Below the pieces are notes generated by a model, which had not been told where the DNA came from, did not search any database, and saw only the letters and a program-made list of their open reading frames with translations. From Ichthyocystis sparus (GTDB lineage Bacteria; Pseudomonadota; Gammaproteobacteria; Burkholderiales; 2013Ark19i), in assembly GCF_900078755.1 (NCBI RefSeq), contig NZ_FKIH01000013.1: a stretch of DNA of 64,000 nt; one strand, written 5' to 3'. Within the stretch, counting starts at the first letter, position 1. Every line of letters starts with the position of its first letter. Positions 16,881 to 26,570 of the stretch are shown here, piece by piece. A program made the translations under genes and the position numbers.

Positions 16881-18341
16881 ATGTCAGAATCACCATTATC
16901 TTTAACTTTTGATGATGTTCTATTGGTACCGCGTTTCTCTAATGTAATTCCGAGCAAAGTTTCTGTAGAGACACAGCTAACGGAAAAAATAGTAATTAAG
17001 ATACCTTTGATAGCGTCTGCTATGGACACGGTAACTGAAAGTGGCTTAGCAATTGCTATTTCCCAAGAAGGTGGGATAGGAGTTATTCATAAGAATATGT
17101 CAGTTGAAAGGCAGGCATCGGAAGTAAGAAAAGTAAAGCGCTTCGAATCTGGAGTATTGCGTGATCCGGTTGTAGTAAATCCAGATATGTTAGTTTCTGA
17201 TGTTATTGCCTTAGCTCAAAAGAACAAAATCTCCAGTCTTCCTGTAATTGATACTTGCAATAAGGTAATAGGTATAGTAACCAATCGTGACTTTAGATTT
17301 GAGAACAATTTAAGCCAGCCCGTACGCAACATAATGACTCCCAGAGAGAGGCTAATTACTGTTCCAGAGGGAACCGATTTACAGCATGCGCAAAAAATTA
17401 TGCACAAGCACCGTCTGGAACGTGTACTTATAGTTAATGATTGCTTTGAGCTATCAGGATTAATAACAGTAAAAGATATTTTGAGTGCTAAACAGTATCC
17501 TAGATCCTGCAAAGACCTACTGGGAAGACTTAGGGTAGGAGCTGCTGTTGGGGTTGCAGATGATGAAAAAGAAAGAATTGATAGTCTTATAGAAGCTGGT
17601 GTTGATATTTTGGTTATTGATACTGCTCATGGGCATTCGAAGAGGGTCATTGAGCAGACTAGACATGTAAAGAAACACTATCCTGAGATAGGGCTCATAT
17701 CAGGCAACATAGCTACGGGAGATGCAGCAAGGGCTCTAGCTGATGCTGGAGCTGATGCTGTTAAGGTCGGTATTGGTCCTGGATCTATTTGCACTACTCG
17801 TATAGTTGCTGGGGTTGGTGTTCCTCAAATTTCAGCTATTTCTGATGTTAGCAGAGCCTTGAAGGGCAGTACAACTACAGTCATAGCTGACGGTGGTATA
17901 CGTTACTCTGGAGATATTGCTAAGGCTATTGCAGCTGGAGCACACTCTGTAATGATGGGTGGGCTATTTGCTGGTACTGAGGAGGCCCCAGGGGAAGTTA
18001 TCCTATATCAGGGTAGATCTTATAAAGCATATCGTGGAATGGGGTCTATTACGGCAATGTCTGAAGGATCTGCTGATCGCTATTTTCAAATAAATTTACA
18101 TCCTGAGAAATTGGTTCCTGAGGGTGTTGAGGGACGTGTTCCCTACAAGGGGCCATTAACTAATGTTATTTTTCAGTTAATCGGTGGATTGCGCTCATCT
18201 ATGGGATATTGCGGTTGTTCTAATATTGAAGAAATGCGTTCGAATAACACCTTTGTTCGCATAACACCGGCTGGAATGCATGAGTCCCATGTTCATGACG
18301 TTCAAATCACCAAAGAAGCTCCAAACTATTCAGCAGAGTAA
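16881..18341 (+). CDS. guaB: IMP dehydrogenase
   Basis: Converts IMP to XMP, the committed step of GMP synthesis. The 486-residue protein starts SPLSLTFDDVLLVPRFSNV, has two CBS domains inserted at about 95-205 (RDPVVVNPDMLVSDVIALA, VRNIMTPRERLITVPEGTD), and the active-site loop GPGSICTTRIVAGVGVPQ with Cys304. YRGMGSITAM and the flap segment VPEGVEGRVPYKG follow. I chose 16881 because it gives the family length and N-terminus; in-frame starts at 16833 (TTG) and 16839 (ATG) overlap the likely promoter. guaA follows ten bases downstream. Confidence 0.96.
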   Translation: MSESPLSLTFDDVLLVPRFSNVIPSKVSVETQLTEKIVIKIPLIASAMDTVTESGLAIAISQEGGIGVIHKNMSVERQASEVRKVKRFESGVLRDPVVVNPDMLVSDVIALAQKNKISSLPVIDTCNKVIGIVTNRDFRFENNLSQPVRNIMTPRERLITVPEGTDLQHAQKIMHKHRLERVLIVNDCFELSGLITVKDILSAKQYPRSCKDLLGRLRVGAAVGVADDEKERIDSLIEAGVDILVIDTAHGHSKRVIEQTRHVKKHYPEIGLISGNIATGDAARALADAGADAVKVGIGPGSICTTRIVAGVGVPQISAISDVSRALKGSTTTVIADGGIRYSGDIAKAIAAGAHSVMMGGLFAGTEEAPGEVILYQGRSYKAYRGMGSITAMSEGSADRYFQINLHPEKLVPEGVEGRVPYKGPLTNVIFQLIGGLRSSMGYCGCSNIEEMRSNNTFVRITPAGMHESHVHDVQITKEAPNYSAE

Positions 18342-18351
18342 TTAATAGCGT

Positions 18352-19893
18352 ATGCTCTCCTCAATTATTATCATTGATTTTGGTTCACAATTTACTCAGC
18401 TTATTGCTCGCAGGGTAAGAGAATCTAGTGTCTACTGTGAGGTTATTCCCTGGGATTGCTGCCCTAAATTTCCAGCAGATAACATTAGTGGAATAATACT
18501 ATCTGGTGGACCGTCATCTGTTACGAAGAATGTGTCGCCTACTATTCCACCTGCGGTATGGTCTTCCAACGTACCAGTTTTAGGGATTTGCTATGGTATG
18601 CAGGCTATGGTGAAGGAGTGGGGAGGAATAGTTGAGCAAAGTGGCGGACGGGAGTTTGGACATTCTGTACTAAATTTTAAGCCATCGAGATTATGGCTAG
18701 GTCTTGATGAAAAGCAAGATGTCTGGATGAGTCACGGTGACCATGTATTGAAGCTACCGATTGGTTGTGTATCCATTGCCACTAGTAATCAAGGAGTTTG
18801 TGCTGCCTTTGAACATCTTGAAAAACCTTACTGGGGAATACAGTTTCACCCGGAGGTAACTCATACTACGAATGGATACAAGATAATTTGCAACTTTTTG
18901 TATGAGATTTGTGCTTGTAGTTCTAATTGGACGATAGAAAATTTCTTGGAGCAATCAATAGTATCGGTGAGAGAACAAGTTGGTGATGACAATATTGTTC
19001 TTGGATTATCGGGTGGAGTAGATTCGTCAGTAACAGCTGCTTTATTGCATAAATCCGTAGGTAATCGCTTACATTGTGTGTTTATAGATAATGGGTTACT
19101 CAGAAAAAACGAAGTTCAGCAAGTAACAGAATCTTTTAAAAATATTGGCATGTCAATATCCCATGTTGACGCTGAGAAATTATTTTTGGGTGCTTTAAGT
19201 GGGATTTCTGATCCTGAGAAAAAAAGAAAGATAATAGGTCTGGAGTTTGTAAGAGCGTTTGAGAAAGAAGCGAAGATCGTAAATGCCAAATGGCTAGCAC
19301 AGGGTACAATATACCCTGACATTATAGAGTCATCTGCTTCCTCTGGTTCTTCTCATTTAATTAAGTCTCATCACAACGTTGGTGGAATTCCTAAAGGACT
19401 AAATCTAAAGTTACTAGAGCCACTCAAGTACCTATTTAAGGATGAGGTAAGAAAATTGGGTAAGAGTTTAGGATTACCTGATTACTTTATACATCGCCAT
19501 CCCTTTCCTGGCCCAGGGTTAGCAATTCGCATTATTGGACCGGTTACTAAAGAAACACTCAGATGTGTACGAGATGCTGATGCAATATTTATTGAAGAAT
19601 TGCACCGCAATTATTCTGAAGATGGTCGCTCATACTATGAGCATTTAAGTCAAGCTTTCTCGGTTTATCTACCTATCTGTTCTGTGGGAGTAAAGGGAGA
19701 TTCCCGTACTTATGAAGCGACAATTTGCTTACGTGCGGTAGAAACTGTTGATTTCATGACTGCCAAGTGGTATCCGCTGCCTACTGATTTTCTGTCTATT
19801 GTTTCCAGTAGAATAATTAATGAGGTACATGGAATCAGCCGAGTAGTCTATGACATTTCTAATAAGCCACCAGCTACGATTGAGTGGGAGTAA
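18352..19893 (+). CDS. guaA: GMP synthase (glutamine-hydrolysing)
   Basis: Aminates XMP to GMP. The class I glutamine amidotransferase domain comes first: LGICYGMQ with nucleophile Cys80, and WGIQFHPEV with His166/Glu168. The ATP-pyrophosphatase P-loop LGLSGGVDSSV is at about 218-228. The C-terminal dimerisation domain ends with the family tail ISNKPPATIEWE. Length 513 is slightly under the common 525. It forms an operon with guaB and probably tadA. Confidence 0.97.
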   Translation: MLSSIIIIDFGSQFTQLIARRVRESSVYCEVIPWDCCPKFPADNISGIILSGGPSSVTKNVSPTIPPAVWSSNVPVLGICYGMQAMVKEWGGIVEQSGGREFGHSVLNFKPSRLWLGLDEKQDVWMSHGDHVLKLPIGCVSIATSNQGVCAAFEHLEKPYWGIQFHPEVTHTTNGYKIICNFLYEICACSSNWTIENFLEQSIVSVREQVGDDNIVLGLSGGVDSSVTAALLHKSVGNRLHCVFIDNGLLRKNEVQQVTESFKNIGMSISHVDAEKLFLGALSGISDPEKKRKIIGLEFVRAFEKEAKIVNAKWLAQGTIYPDIIESSASSGSSHLIKSHHNVGGIPKGLNLKLLEPLKYLFKDEVRKLGKSLGLPDYFIHRHPFPGPGLAIRIIGPVTKETLRCVRDADAIFIEELHRNYSEDGRSYYEHLSQAFSVYLPICSVGVKGDSRTYEATICLRAVETVDFMTAKWYPLPTDFLSIVSSRIINEVHGISRVVYDISNKPPATIEWE

Positions 19894-19900
19894 TATTTTA

Positions 19901-20362
19901 ATGCATTACGGTGATGATTATTTCATGCGTGAGGCTCTACTCTTAGCTGAAGAGGCTAGACGGTCTGGGGAAGTTCCTGTGGGGGCTGTGGTAGTTGCCA
20001 ATAATGAGATTATTGGTCGTGGCTATAACAAAGTGATAACGTCTTCTGATCCTACTGCACATGCTGAGATAGTGGCTCTAAGAAATACTTCATCTAGAAT
20101 AAACAATTATCGTTTACCTGGAACTATTTTGTACGTCACTTTGGAACCCTGCTGTATGTGTAGTGGAGCTATTTTCCACTCTAGGGTATCAACGTTAGTA
20201 TATGGCACTTCCGATCCTAAGACTGGGTGTGCTGGCGGCTGCTTAGATTTGTTCTCAAACAAGCACTTAAATCACCACACCGAGGTCCGCGGTGGAATAT
20301 TAAATAAAGATTGTTGTGATATTTTGTTAGACTTTTTTTGCAAACGCCGTAAAGAAAATTAA
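19901..20362 (+). CDS. tadA: tRNA-specific adenosine deaminase
   Basis: Deaminates A34 to inosine in tRNA-Arg(ACG). The zinc deaminase motifs are HAE (54-56, with the proton-shuttling Glu) and PCCMC (Pro83, Cys84, Cys87), with VPVGAVVV and GRGYN as expected. I place the start at ATG 19901, which has GGGAG about 11 bases upstream and just follows the guaA stop; a longer frame back to 19850 overlaps guaA and has no family support. The resulting length of 153 is normal. Confidence 0.93.
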   Translation: MHYGDDYFMREALLLAEEARRSGEVPVGAVVVANNEIIGRGYNKVITSSDPTAHAEIVALRNTSSRINNYRLPGTILYVTLEPCCMCSGAIFHSRVSTLVYGTSDPKTGCAGGCLDLFSNKHLNHHTEVRGGILNKDCCDILLDFFCKRRKEN

Positions 20363-20382
20363 AAATATAAGGAAAAACTATA

Positions 20383-21189
20383 ATGACTATAGTGGTTAGC
20401 ATAGATGATCAAAGTATGGGTCTTTGGAATGACAAGTTAGAAAAATATGAAAAATTCTATGTGATATCAACATCTAAAAATGGGTCAGGAGAAAAGAAAG
20501 ACAGTTATTGCACGCCGCGTGGCTACGTCAAGGTGGGTCAAAAAATTGGTGATGGAGAACCTTTAGGAAGGTTCTTTGTTGGAAGGAAGCCAGTTGACCC
20601 GGCGATGGTTGCTGATAAGACCAAGGGTATTACTACTAGAATTTTATGGCTATCTGGTGAAATGCTTGGATTCAACAAGGGAGGTGACTGTGACACCAAG
20701 GAAAGAATGATATACATCCACGGTGTTACTATGCCAAGCCCTTTGCCACCACACATATCTGAGGGCTGTATAAACATGACGGATGAAGACGTACTTGATC
20801 TGTTTGATCGTGTAGATAATGACACTCCCGTAGCTATCTACGATCAGTCGCTACCTAAATACTACGTTCGTACTAGGCTGGGTAGTCTATCAGAAATTAG
20901 CAACTATTTTCCTAATGTTTCAAAGTCTGCAAATTGGTATTTAGTGGCTTCCAGCACTGGCAAGTCATCAATAGTAGGCTACATGGCGGTAAGTGGACAA
21001 AATGTCTCCCAGGTAGGTGCAACCAGCAAGGAATCGGACAGTATAGTCAAGCAAATGTCGGAATTTATCCAATACTACTGCATTGCACAAGGATATCCGA
21101 AATTACGGAACATTGGTCGTGTGCAAACTAGTGTCCTGGAAGATTCCCCTCCGGAATCTCTCCGAGACGGAGAAAAGCAATTTCAGTAA
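20383..21189 (+). CDS. L,D-transpeptidase (YkuD domain) without visible signal peptide
   Basis: A 268-residue protein with the YkuD active-site pattern: IYIHGV (His113) and SEGCINM (Ser126, Cys129). The N-terminal part has QSMGLWND, YVISTSKNG, TPRGYVKVGQKIG and GRFFVGR, characteristic of L,D-transpeptidases that crosslink peptidoglycan or attach lipoproteins. The C-terminal ~100 residues are not recognised. There is no signal peptide, although the substrate is periplasmic. AGGAAAAACTATA precedes the start. Its last 62 bases overlap the 3' end of the convergent antiporter gene. Confidence 0.8.
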   Translation: MTIVVSIDDQSMGLWNDKLEKYEKFYVISTSKNGSGEKKDSYCTPRGYVKVGQKIGDGEPLGRFFVGRKPVDPAMVADKTKGITTRILWLSGEMLGFNKGGDCDTKERMIYIHGVTMPSPLPPHISEGCINMTDEDVLDLFDRVDNDTPVAIYDQSLPKYYVRTRLGSLSEISNYFPNVSKSANWYLVASSTGKSSIVGYMAVSGQNVSQVGATSKESDSIVKQMSEFIQYYCIAQGYPKLRNIGRVQTSVLEDSPPESLRDGEKQFQ

Positions 21190-22390
21190 GTATTGGTCCT
21201 ATACCTTCTAGAACGGCTACACTACCAAAGATAATAGGAATCAGTGCGTCACCAAATTCTGGATACAACCCTTGGGTAGTATACATCAGGCCTATTGCCA
21301 ACCCAGCCATAGGAACCATTATAAGACTTAAATAAAATGATTCCATAATTGTAATCATGTTTTTACGGTGAAACAGCAACAAGGTAAGGAATTTAGCCAT
21401 AAACCTTACTATCGTGAATATCATTATATCTAAAAATGCATCTGCAACATGTGAAACCTTTATTTTAGCGCCTGCAACTACAAAAAGAATAACGTAGAAT
21501 ATATCTCCTATTTTGCCATATCGTGCCTCTGTAACAACCTCATCACTATTTTTAGAATGATTTTTAGTAAACATACCAAGAGACATTAGAAGCATAATCA
21601 TTGACATATTTAGAGCTTTAGACAATCCCAAGCTCAAAATTATTGCTGCAGCCATCAATGAGTACTGATCTGTATGTTGATCTCCAATGCACTCTGATAA
21701 AAAATAAAGTGCTCTCGACATAACGTAAGCTAAAAAAACTGGCAATAAAAAACTATATAGCGGCTGTACTACTATGAAAGACCAGTTAGCATGGTGTTCG
21801 TAGTGTAAAAAAGGAAGGATTAAGCTAAAAACAAGTGCTGATGCGACATTATTAGCGGCAACAAGATCCATTGATATTGATGTAAATCTACCTGATATAC
21901 CAAGCTCATTTGCCATAAGTATGAGAATAGCTGGTGAAGAGGAAATAGCAACCGCAGCTATCACAGCGGAATGAAGATCAGAGTAGTGTAGGTGCTGAAA
22001 AGAGAAAAATATAGCAGAAAAAGTAACAATAGCATCAACCAATATGGTGGCAATTAGGCTTGGACTTCTTCTAAAAACTTCAAAATCTATTTGCTGTCCC
22101 AAGCGAAATAGGATAAGGGACAGAGCAACATCGACAAAGTCCTTTGAGACATTAAGAAGGTTTGGCGTTAGTATTTTCCATACCTCCGGACCTATAACAA
22201 ACCCGGCAACCATAAAGGAGGTAATACGCGGGATAGGAAGTTTGGCACGTGAAACACAGCTAGCCAAGAAAATTCCCGATATAAGCAAAATGCCAAACAG
22301 TATAAGATTGTTAAGAGTAAAAAAACCATCAGACGCAGTGGAAAAAAGATCATTATACAAGGTATAATCAGACAATGGCTTCCCTTTCAT
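21128..22390 (-). CDS. Kef/CPA2-type cation:proton antiporter, membrane domain
   Basis: A 420-residue integral membrane protein with about eleven or twelve hydrophobic segments. The first reads NLILFGILLISGIFLASCVS, followed by ITSFMVAGFVIGPEVWKIL and LSLILFRLGQQIDFEVF, the last resembling the lFxxGLE region of Na+/H+ and Kef antiporters. Later segments include LILMANELGISGRFTS and VLFVVAGAKI. No C-terminal TrkA nucleotide domain is present, so regulation by NAD is unlikely. Substrate is unclear. AGGAT precedes the ATG at 22390. The 3' end overlaps the L,D-transpeptidase gene. Confidence 0.75.
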   Translation of the reverse strand: MKGKPLSDYTLYNDLFSTASDGFFTLNNLILFGILLISGIFLASCVSRAKLPIPRITSFMVAGFVIGPEVWKILTPNLLNVSKDFVDVALSLILFRLGQQIDFEVFRRSPSLIATILVDAIVTFSAIFFSFQHLHYSDLHSAVIAAVAISSSPAILILMANELGISGRFTSISMDLVAANNVASALVFSLILPFLHYEHHANWSFIVVQPLYSFLLPVFLAYVMSRALYFLSECIGDQHTDQYSLMAAAIILSLGLSKALNMSMIMLLMSLGMFTKNHSKNSDEVVTEARYGKIGDIFYVILFVVAGAKIKVSHVADAFLDIMIFTIVRFMAKFLTLLLFHRKNMITIMESFYLSLIMVPMAGLAIGLMYTTQGLYPEFGDALIPIIFGSVAVLEGIGPILTEIAFLRLGEIPEGNLPGH

Positions 22391-22435
22391 ATAATCCTGT
22401 TGCCTAAAAATTCATTACTTGGCCAGTATGCTCCA

Positions 22436-22465
22436 ACAATGCTATGCTGTAGGGCAGAGCATTGT
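22436..22465. promoter_or_regulatory. Hairpin-forming inverted repeat upstream of purN
   Basis: ACAATGCT (22436-22443) and AGCATTGT (22458-22465) are perfect complements with a 14-base loop that itself contains CTG...CAG. It lies 20 bases before the purN GTG, between divergent genes, so it could be an operator or leader hairpin. It does not match the known PurR consensus. Confidence 0.4.
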
Positions 22466-22485
22466 GACAGGGATGCACCTACCTC

Positions 22486-23103
22486 GTGAGAATAGCCGTA
22501 TTTTTTTCTGGAAAAGGCTCCAATTTGGAAGCGTTACTCTCCTCTCCTGTTCGTTCGTCCATAGTGCTGGGTGTAACTGACAACACCTCCGCACCTGGGA
22601 TATTACATGCACGCAAACATGATCTACCGTTATTTATAGCCAATTATACTCAATGTGTAAACAGATCTGTGTTTGAGGAAACTATACTAGAAGCACTAAG
22701 ACAACACGAAGTAGATTTTATCGTTCTGGCTGGATTTATGAGGATAATGTCGACATACTTTGTAAATCAATATGTTAATAAAATTGTCAATATCCACCCT
22801 TCCCTTCTCCCCAGCTATCCAGGAAAAAATACACATGAAAAAGTGTTTAATGCGGGAAATAAAATTCATGGTATAAGTATACACTTTGTTGTTCCAGAGG
22901 TAGACGCTGGACCTATTGTGGCGCAAGCAGCGATGCGCGTCTATCAGGAAGACACACCATCGTCGTTGGAAAGTCGTATTCACAAGCTGGAGCACTGGCT
23001 ATATCCAAAGGTTGTTTCTTGGATTATAGAGGGCAAAGTTCACGTTAATGATCAAGGCAAGGTTGATATACCTTTTTGTACTGGCTTTTTCATGGACGAT
23101 TAG
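22486..23103 (+). CDS. purN: Phosphoribosylglycinamide formyltransferase
   Basis: Formylates GAR using 10-formyl-THF in purine synthesis. The N-terminal phosphate loop reads FFSGKGSNLEALL. The catalytic triad is clear: Asn102 and His104 in IVNIHPSLLPSY, and Asp140 in VPEVDAGPIVAQ; HGISIHFV is also conserved. The start is a GTG at 22486 fixed by the family N-terminus (MRIAVFFSGKGSN). The 205-residue length is normal. The next gene starts three bases after its stop. Confidence 0.95.
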   Translation: MRIAVFFSGKGSNLEALLSSPVRSSIVLGVTDNTSAPGILHARKHDLPLFIANYTQCVNRSVFEETILEALRQHEVDFIVLAGFMRIMSTYFVNQYVNKIVNIHPSLLPSYPGKNTHEKVFNAGNKIHGISIHFVVPEVDAGPIVAQAAMRVYQEDTPSSLESRIHKLEHWLYPKVVSWIIEGKVHVNDQGKVDIPFCTGFFMDD

Positions 23104-23106
23104 TTA

Positions 23107-24345
23107 ATGACAGACTACCTAGTCCAGTTGTGCTCGGAACCTCTATTTGAGGCCTTGCATAATGCAAGTAGTCCTGCCGATCTTTTGCTTGAAAATTACC
23201 TAAGAAACAAGCACCTGGGGTCACGTGAGCGCAGTTTCATATCTGATTTGTATTATGGAGTAATTCGTCATAAAAGGTCGTTATCTTTTCTAACTGGAAC
23301 ACAAGCTCCGGCGATATTAGCAAGTTACTATAGCCAAATTGGGTCTAATCGTATTGAACGCCAGCAGGCTCTATGGGAAAGTCCTCGCTTAATGAAAACA
23401 GAAAAGGCAATACGCTACGATTTACCTGACTGGGTGTTGCCTATATTAGAAAAAAAAATGCCCAGTGTTGATGAGCAGGAGGCTTTTGTTTTTTCCATCC
23501 ATCAACCAGCAACAACTGACATACGTGTCAATACCTTAAAAACCAATAGCAATGCTTTGAAAAAATACTTTTTAGAAAAAGGATATGATATTAAGCAAAC
23601 TAGTTGGTCCCCTACTGCATTGCGTCTACCACCAATGTGTGTTTTTAATGCTTCTGCGGATAATCGTTTTCAGGGAGGGCACTTCGAGATACAAGATGAA
23701 GGCAGTCAGTTAGTGTCTCATTGGTGTCAACCCAAACGTCACGAGTTAATTGTGGATTTGTGTGGTGGTTCTGGTGGTAAATCATTGGCACTAAGTTCGT
23801 TGATGCGCTCCACTGGGAGAATTTATGCTTTTGATACTGCACGCAAACGTCTTGGCAAAATAAAGCCTAGAATCTTGAGAAGTGGCGCTACAAATATTAC
23901 CCCTATACTTATTAATAATTTAAATGATGATCGTCTTAGCAAGTACAATAATAAGGCTGACCGTGTTCTAGTTGATGCCCCGTGCAGTGGGAGTGGAACA
24001 TGGCGTCGTCGCCCCTACCTAAAGTGGAAGTATCTGCGTAATGACATTGTTAATTTTCAGCGCACTCAGCTTACTATTTTGGAGCGGGCGGCTTATTTAG
24101 TAAAGGATTCTGGTTGGTTGATCTATGCTACTTGTAGTTTTTGGTCTGAAGAAAATGAGCTAATTGTTGATAGGTTCTTGCTGTGCCATCCCGAATTTAC
24201 TCGAATATCATATTCTGATTGGAGCATGGATGTGATTGAAGAAAGTCAGCACATAAAAGACATTCAGCTATACACACATAAACACCAAACAGACTGTTTT
24301 TTTGTTAGCATACTATGTAAGAAAGCTAAGCACAATTTTATTTAG
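23107..24345 (+). CDS. rsmB: RsmB-like 16S rRNA (cytosine-C5) methyltransferase
   Basis: A NOL1/NOP2/Sun-family SAM-dependent RNA m5C methyltransferase. The SAM site VDLCGGSGGKSLAL, the motif IV DAPCSGSGTWRRRP and the catalytic-Cys motif VI YATCSFWSEENE are present; QDEGSQLVS precedes the SAM domain. The N-terminus (ADLLLENYLRNKHLGSRERSFISDLYYGVIRHK) resembles the NusB-like domain of RsmB in shortened form. Exact target (C967) is inference; RsmF is the alternative. It follows purN by three bases, an arrangement seen in other betaproteobacteria. Confidence 0.82.
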   Translation: MTDYLVQLCSEPLFEALHNASSPADLLLENYLRNKHLGSRERSFISDLYYGVIRHKRSLSFLTGTQAPAILASYYSQIGSNRIERQQALWESPRLMKTEKAIRYDLPDWVLPILEKKMPSVDEQEAFVFSIHQPATTDIRVNTLKTNSNALKKYFLEKGYDIKQTSWSPTALRLPPMCVFNASADNRFQGGHFEIQDEGSQLVSHWCQPKRHELIVDLCGGSGGKSLALSSLMRSTGRIYAFDTARKRLGKIKPRILRSGATNITPILINNLNDDRLSKYNNKADRVLVDAPCSGSGTWRRRPYLKWKYLRNDIVNFQRTQLTILERAAYLVKDSGWLIYATCSFWSEENELIVDRFLLCHPEFTRISYSDWSMDVIEESQHIKDIQLYTHKHQTDCFFVSILCKKAKHNFI

Positions 24346-24356
24346 GTACTTTTACT

Positions 24357-25640
24357 ATGAATGTCAATAACATAAGCGATATTTTATATCATTCTCCTCT
24401 CGGACGGGTAATTACCAGTATATATGTAGAAAAGAACTTTTTGGCAACAATACTTGGTGTTATAACCGTAGTGCTGATGGTATTTTTTTCACATATAGTT
24501 ACAAAATTTTTTGAAGAAAAAAGTACTTACTTTTCTAAATTCACATCCATAAAAAAAATATTTTTTCCATTGATGCTACTAATATTATCTGTGCTTGTGG
24601 ATACGGTGTCATCTTTTTTGTCAATTGATACCAATTTAGTAACTATATTTTTTTATTTTGCGGTAGCTTTGTTGGAAGTTCATATACTGTGGTTAATGGT
24701 TGATAGTGTTTTTGATGATAGCAAATTTAAAAAAATAATTAACAAAGCTGCTTTATTTCTTATATCTGCCAACTTTATCCTTAGTGTAACTGGAACAACA
24801 TCTGTCTTACCAGAGCTGTTAAGCAGTATCTTTTTCAGGATAGGAAAACATAAAATAGGCATACTTGAGTCTATAAGCGCCATTGTTATCATATTTTTGA
24901 GTCTATTAACTGGATTATACATATCATCAATTTTGGCTAGTTGGGTTAATAAATCAGATTTACGAATAAATGCCAGAATTGCCATTATAAACGTTAGCAG
25001 AACCATATTAATTGTTTTAGCGGTATTGGTAGCACTACCATTGATAGGAATTGACGCAACAGCAATAAATGTATTTAGTGGTGCCTTGGGTGTAGGGTTG
25101 GGATTAAGTTTAAATCATATAGCAAGCAATTATATAAATGGTCTGATAATGTTGATTGAAAACAGAATACAAATTGGTGATTGCATAATGGTAAATGGAT
25201 TGCAAGGCATAGTAAAGGATATGTCGTTACGGGTTACTACAATTCAAAGGTACAATGGAACAGCCATAGTCTTGCCTAACAGCATAGTATCTGGTGGTAC
25301 TGTGGAAAATTTTAATATGAACAGGTACACTCCTGGTAATCGCTTGGACACATCAATAACTCTTGAGCATAAAGCAGACTTGAAAAAGGCAATTTCTATA
25401 ATGGTGAATGCCATTAACTCTCATAAGGATGTTACGAGTAAAGACAGAACCTCGGCAAGAGTTTCCCAAATTAGTCTTGAGGGGATTGTTGTAAATATGT
25501 GTTTTTGGGTAAGTGACATAAGAGAGCACAGTAACGACGTCATAGATGAAATACTAAAAAACATAGTAGATGAGTTTAGCGAAAACGGCATAGAGTTTGC
25601 CACACGTAGGTACCTGCACAGTGAGCACCCCAAAACATAG
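24357..25640 (+). CDS. MscS-family mechanosensitive channel
   Basis: A 427-residue protein that releases solutes on osmotic downshock, by family. It has four or more N-terminal membrane helices before the pore region. The MscS pore helix and beta domain are recognisable: FSGALGVGLGLSLNHIASNY, IENRIQIGDCIMVNGLQG, VTTIQRYNGTAIVLPNSIV and NRYTPGNR. The long N-terminal membrane part is more like the larger MscS-type proteins than E. coli MscS (286 residues). It follows rsmB by 11 bases and ends 32 bases from a convergent unknown gene. Confidence 0.85.
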   Translation: MNVNNISDILYHSPLGRVITSIYVEKNFLATILGVITVVLMVFFSHIVTKFFEEKSTYFSKFTSIKKIFFPLMLLILSVLVDTVSSFLSIDTNLVTIFFYFAVALLEVHILWLMVDSVFDDSKFKKIINKAALFLISANFILSVTGTTSVLPELLSSIFFRIGKHKIGILESISAIVIIFLSLLTGLYISSILASWVNKSDLRINARIAIINVSRTILIVLAVLVALPLIGIDATAINVFSGALGVGLGLSLNHIASNYINGLIMLIENRIQIGDCIMVNGLQGIVKDMSLRVTTIQRYNGTAIVLPNSIVSGGTVENFNMNRYTPGNRLDTSITLEHKADLKKAISIMVNAINSHKDVTSKDRTSARVSQISLEGIVVNMCFWVSDIREHSNDVIDEILKNIVDEFSENGIEFATRRYLHSEHPKT

Positions 25641-25672
25641 TCCTCACAGGTTGCAAACTCAGAGGGGGTAGC

Positions 25673-26410
25673 CTATCCGAATATTACGTCCAAACAACCC
25701 TTGAGTTTGGAACAGATAATGCCAGATACGGAAATACAATCTAGTCCATGCTGATAACAAAACTTAAACACAGGAAAAGTAACCCAATCGTATACAAAGC
25801 TAAATCCCAATATAGCCAAGACTCTTCTAAGCATTCTAAAACATGGATGTGCGGAGTATCTAAAAGTATACGCGGACCGCTTAAGGCAAGCACATCTGCT
25901 GTTAGGATCAACTGCAGGCACACCGCGGAACCCAGGACTACTATGCTCAGCCCAAGACTCTAGGGAGAGCAAACGCCTATTCAATGATGGTACACCAAGC
26001 AAGTCGCGAATACTAGACTGAAGTGGTCTAAGTCCAGACCCAGAGCTAAGAAGAACTCGATTTGTATCCATAAGGTCGTTCAGGTCTTGTTCTAATCTCG
26101 ATATAGCAGCTACCTGAGATACCGTTACTTCTCTGCCTGATTCTTTTATAGACATCAAGTAGCCTACAGCCTGTGTTAATGCAAAACAAGCGCGATCAAT
26201 TCTGTAATCGGGCATAGAAACAGCTAATTCATCAACAGGGGGAGCATGTCTAAGAGGCTGTGAGGATATAACAGCAGTGGGTACTTCATCAACAAAAACA
26301 GAATCACCCCAAGAAGAAGCTGCAAGTGACTCCTCACAATCGGAAACTGGCTCATTCGATTCAGCATCGGGCATCTCAAAATGGGGAAAAGTACCATAAT
26401 TACCAAACAT
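25673..26410 (-). CDS. Unknown ~250-residue paralogous family, member 1
   Basis: A 245-residue protein of a family with four members here. The N-terminal ~80 residues are acidic and disordered (MPDAESNEPVSDCEESLAAS). A helical middle follows (YLMSIKESGREVTVSQVAAI, ISRLEQDLNDLM, SSIRDLLGVPSLNRR). The C-terminal domain reads RYSAHPCFRMLRRVLAILG, FVYDWVTF, HGLDCISV and KLKGCLDVIFG. I use the ATG at 26410, which has GGAGG ten bases upstream, rather than an upstream ATG at 26440 without one. No catalytic motif is recognised. It lies downstream of rpmG on the same strand. Confidence 0.75.
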   Translation of the reverse strand: MFGNYGTFPHFEMPDAESNEPVSDCEESLAASSWGDSVFVDEVPTAVISSQPLRHAPPVDELAVSMPDYRIDRACFALTQAVGYLMSIKESGREVTVSQVAAISRLEQDLNDLMDTNRVLLSSGSGLRPLQSSIRDLLGVPSLNRRLLSLESWAEHSSPGFRGVPAVDPNSRCACLKRSAYTFRYSAHPCFRMLRRVLAILGFSFVYDWVTFPVFKFCYQHGLDCISVSGIICSKLKGCLDVIFG

Positions 26411-26570
26411 CTTTATGCACCTCCACTCCGTAGCACACACAAATCACGCGCACCACAAAGCGCAACTCTGAAAAACAGCAAAGAAAGGAGAACCTAGAAA
26501 CAACCCGGACAAGGGAACCTAACGCATAGTCAAAAAAACAGAAAGCACAAAACACCCTCTTGCACAGCTT

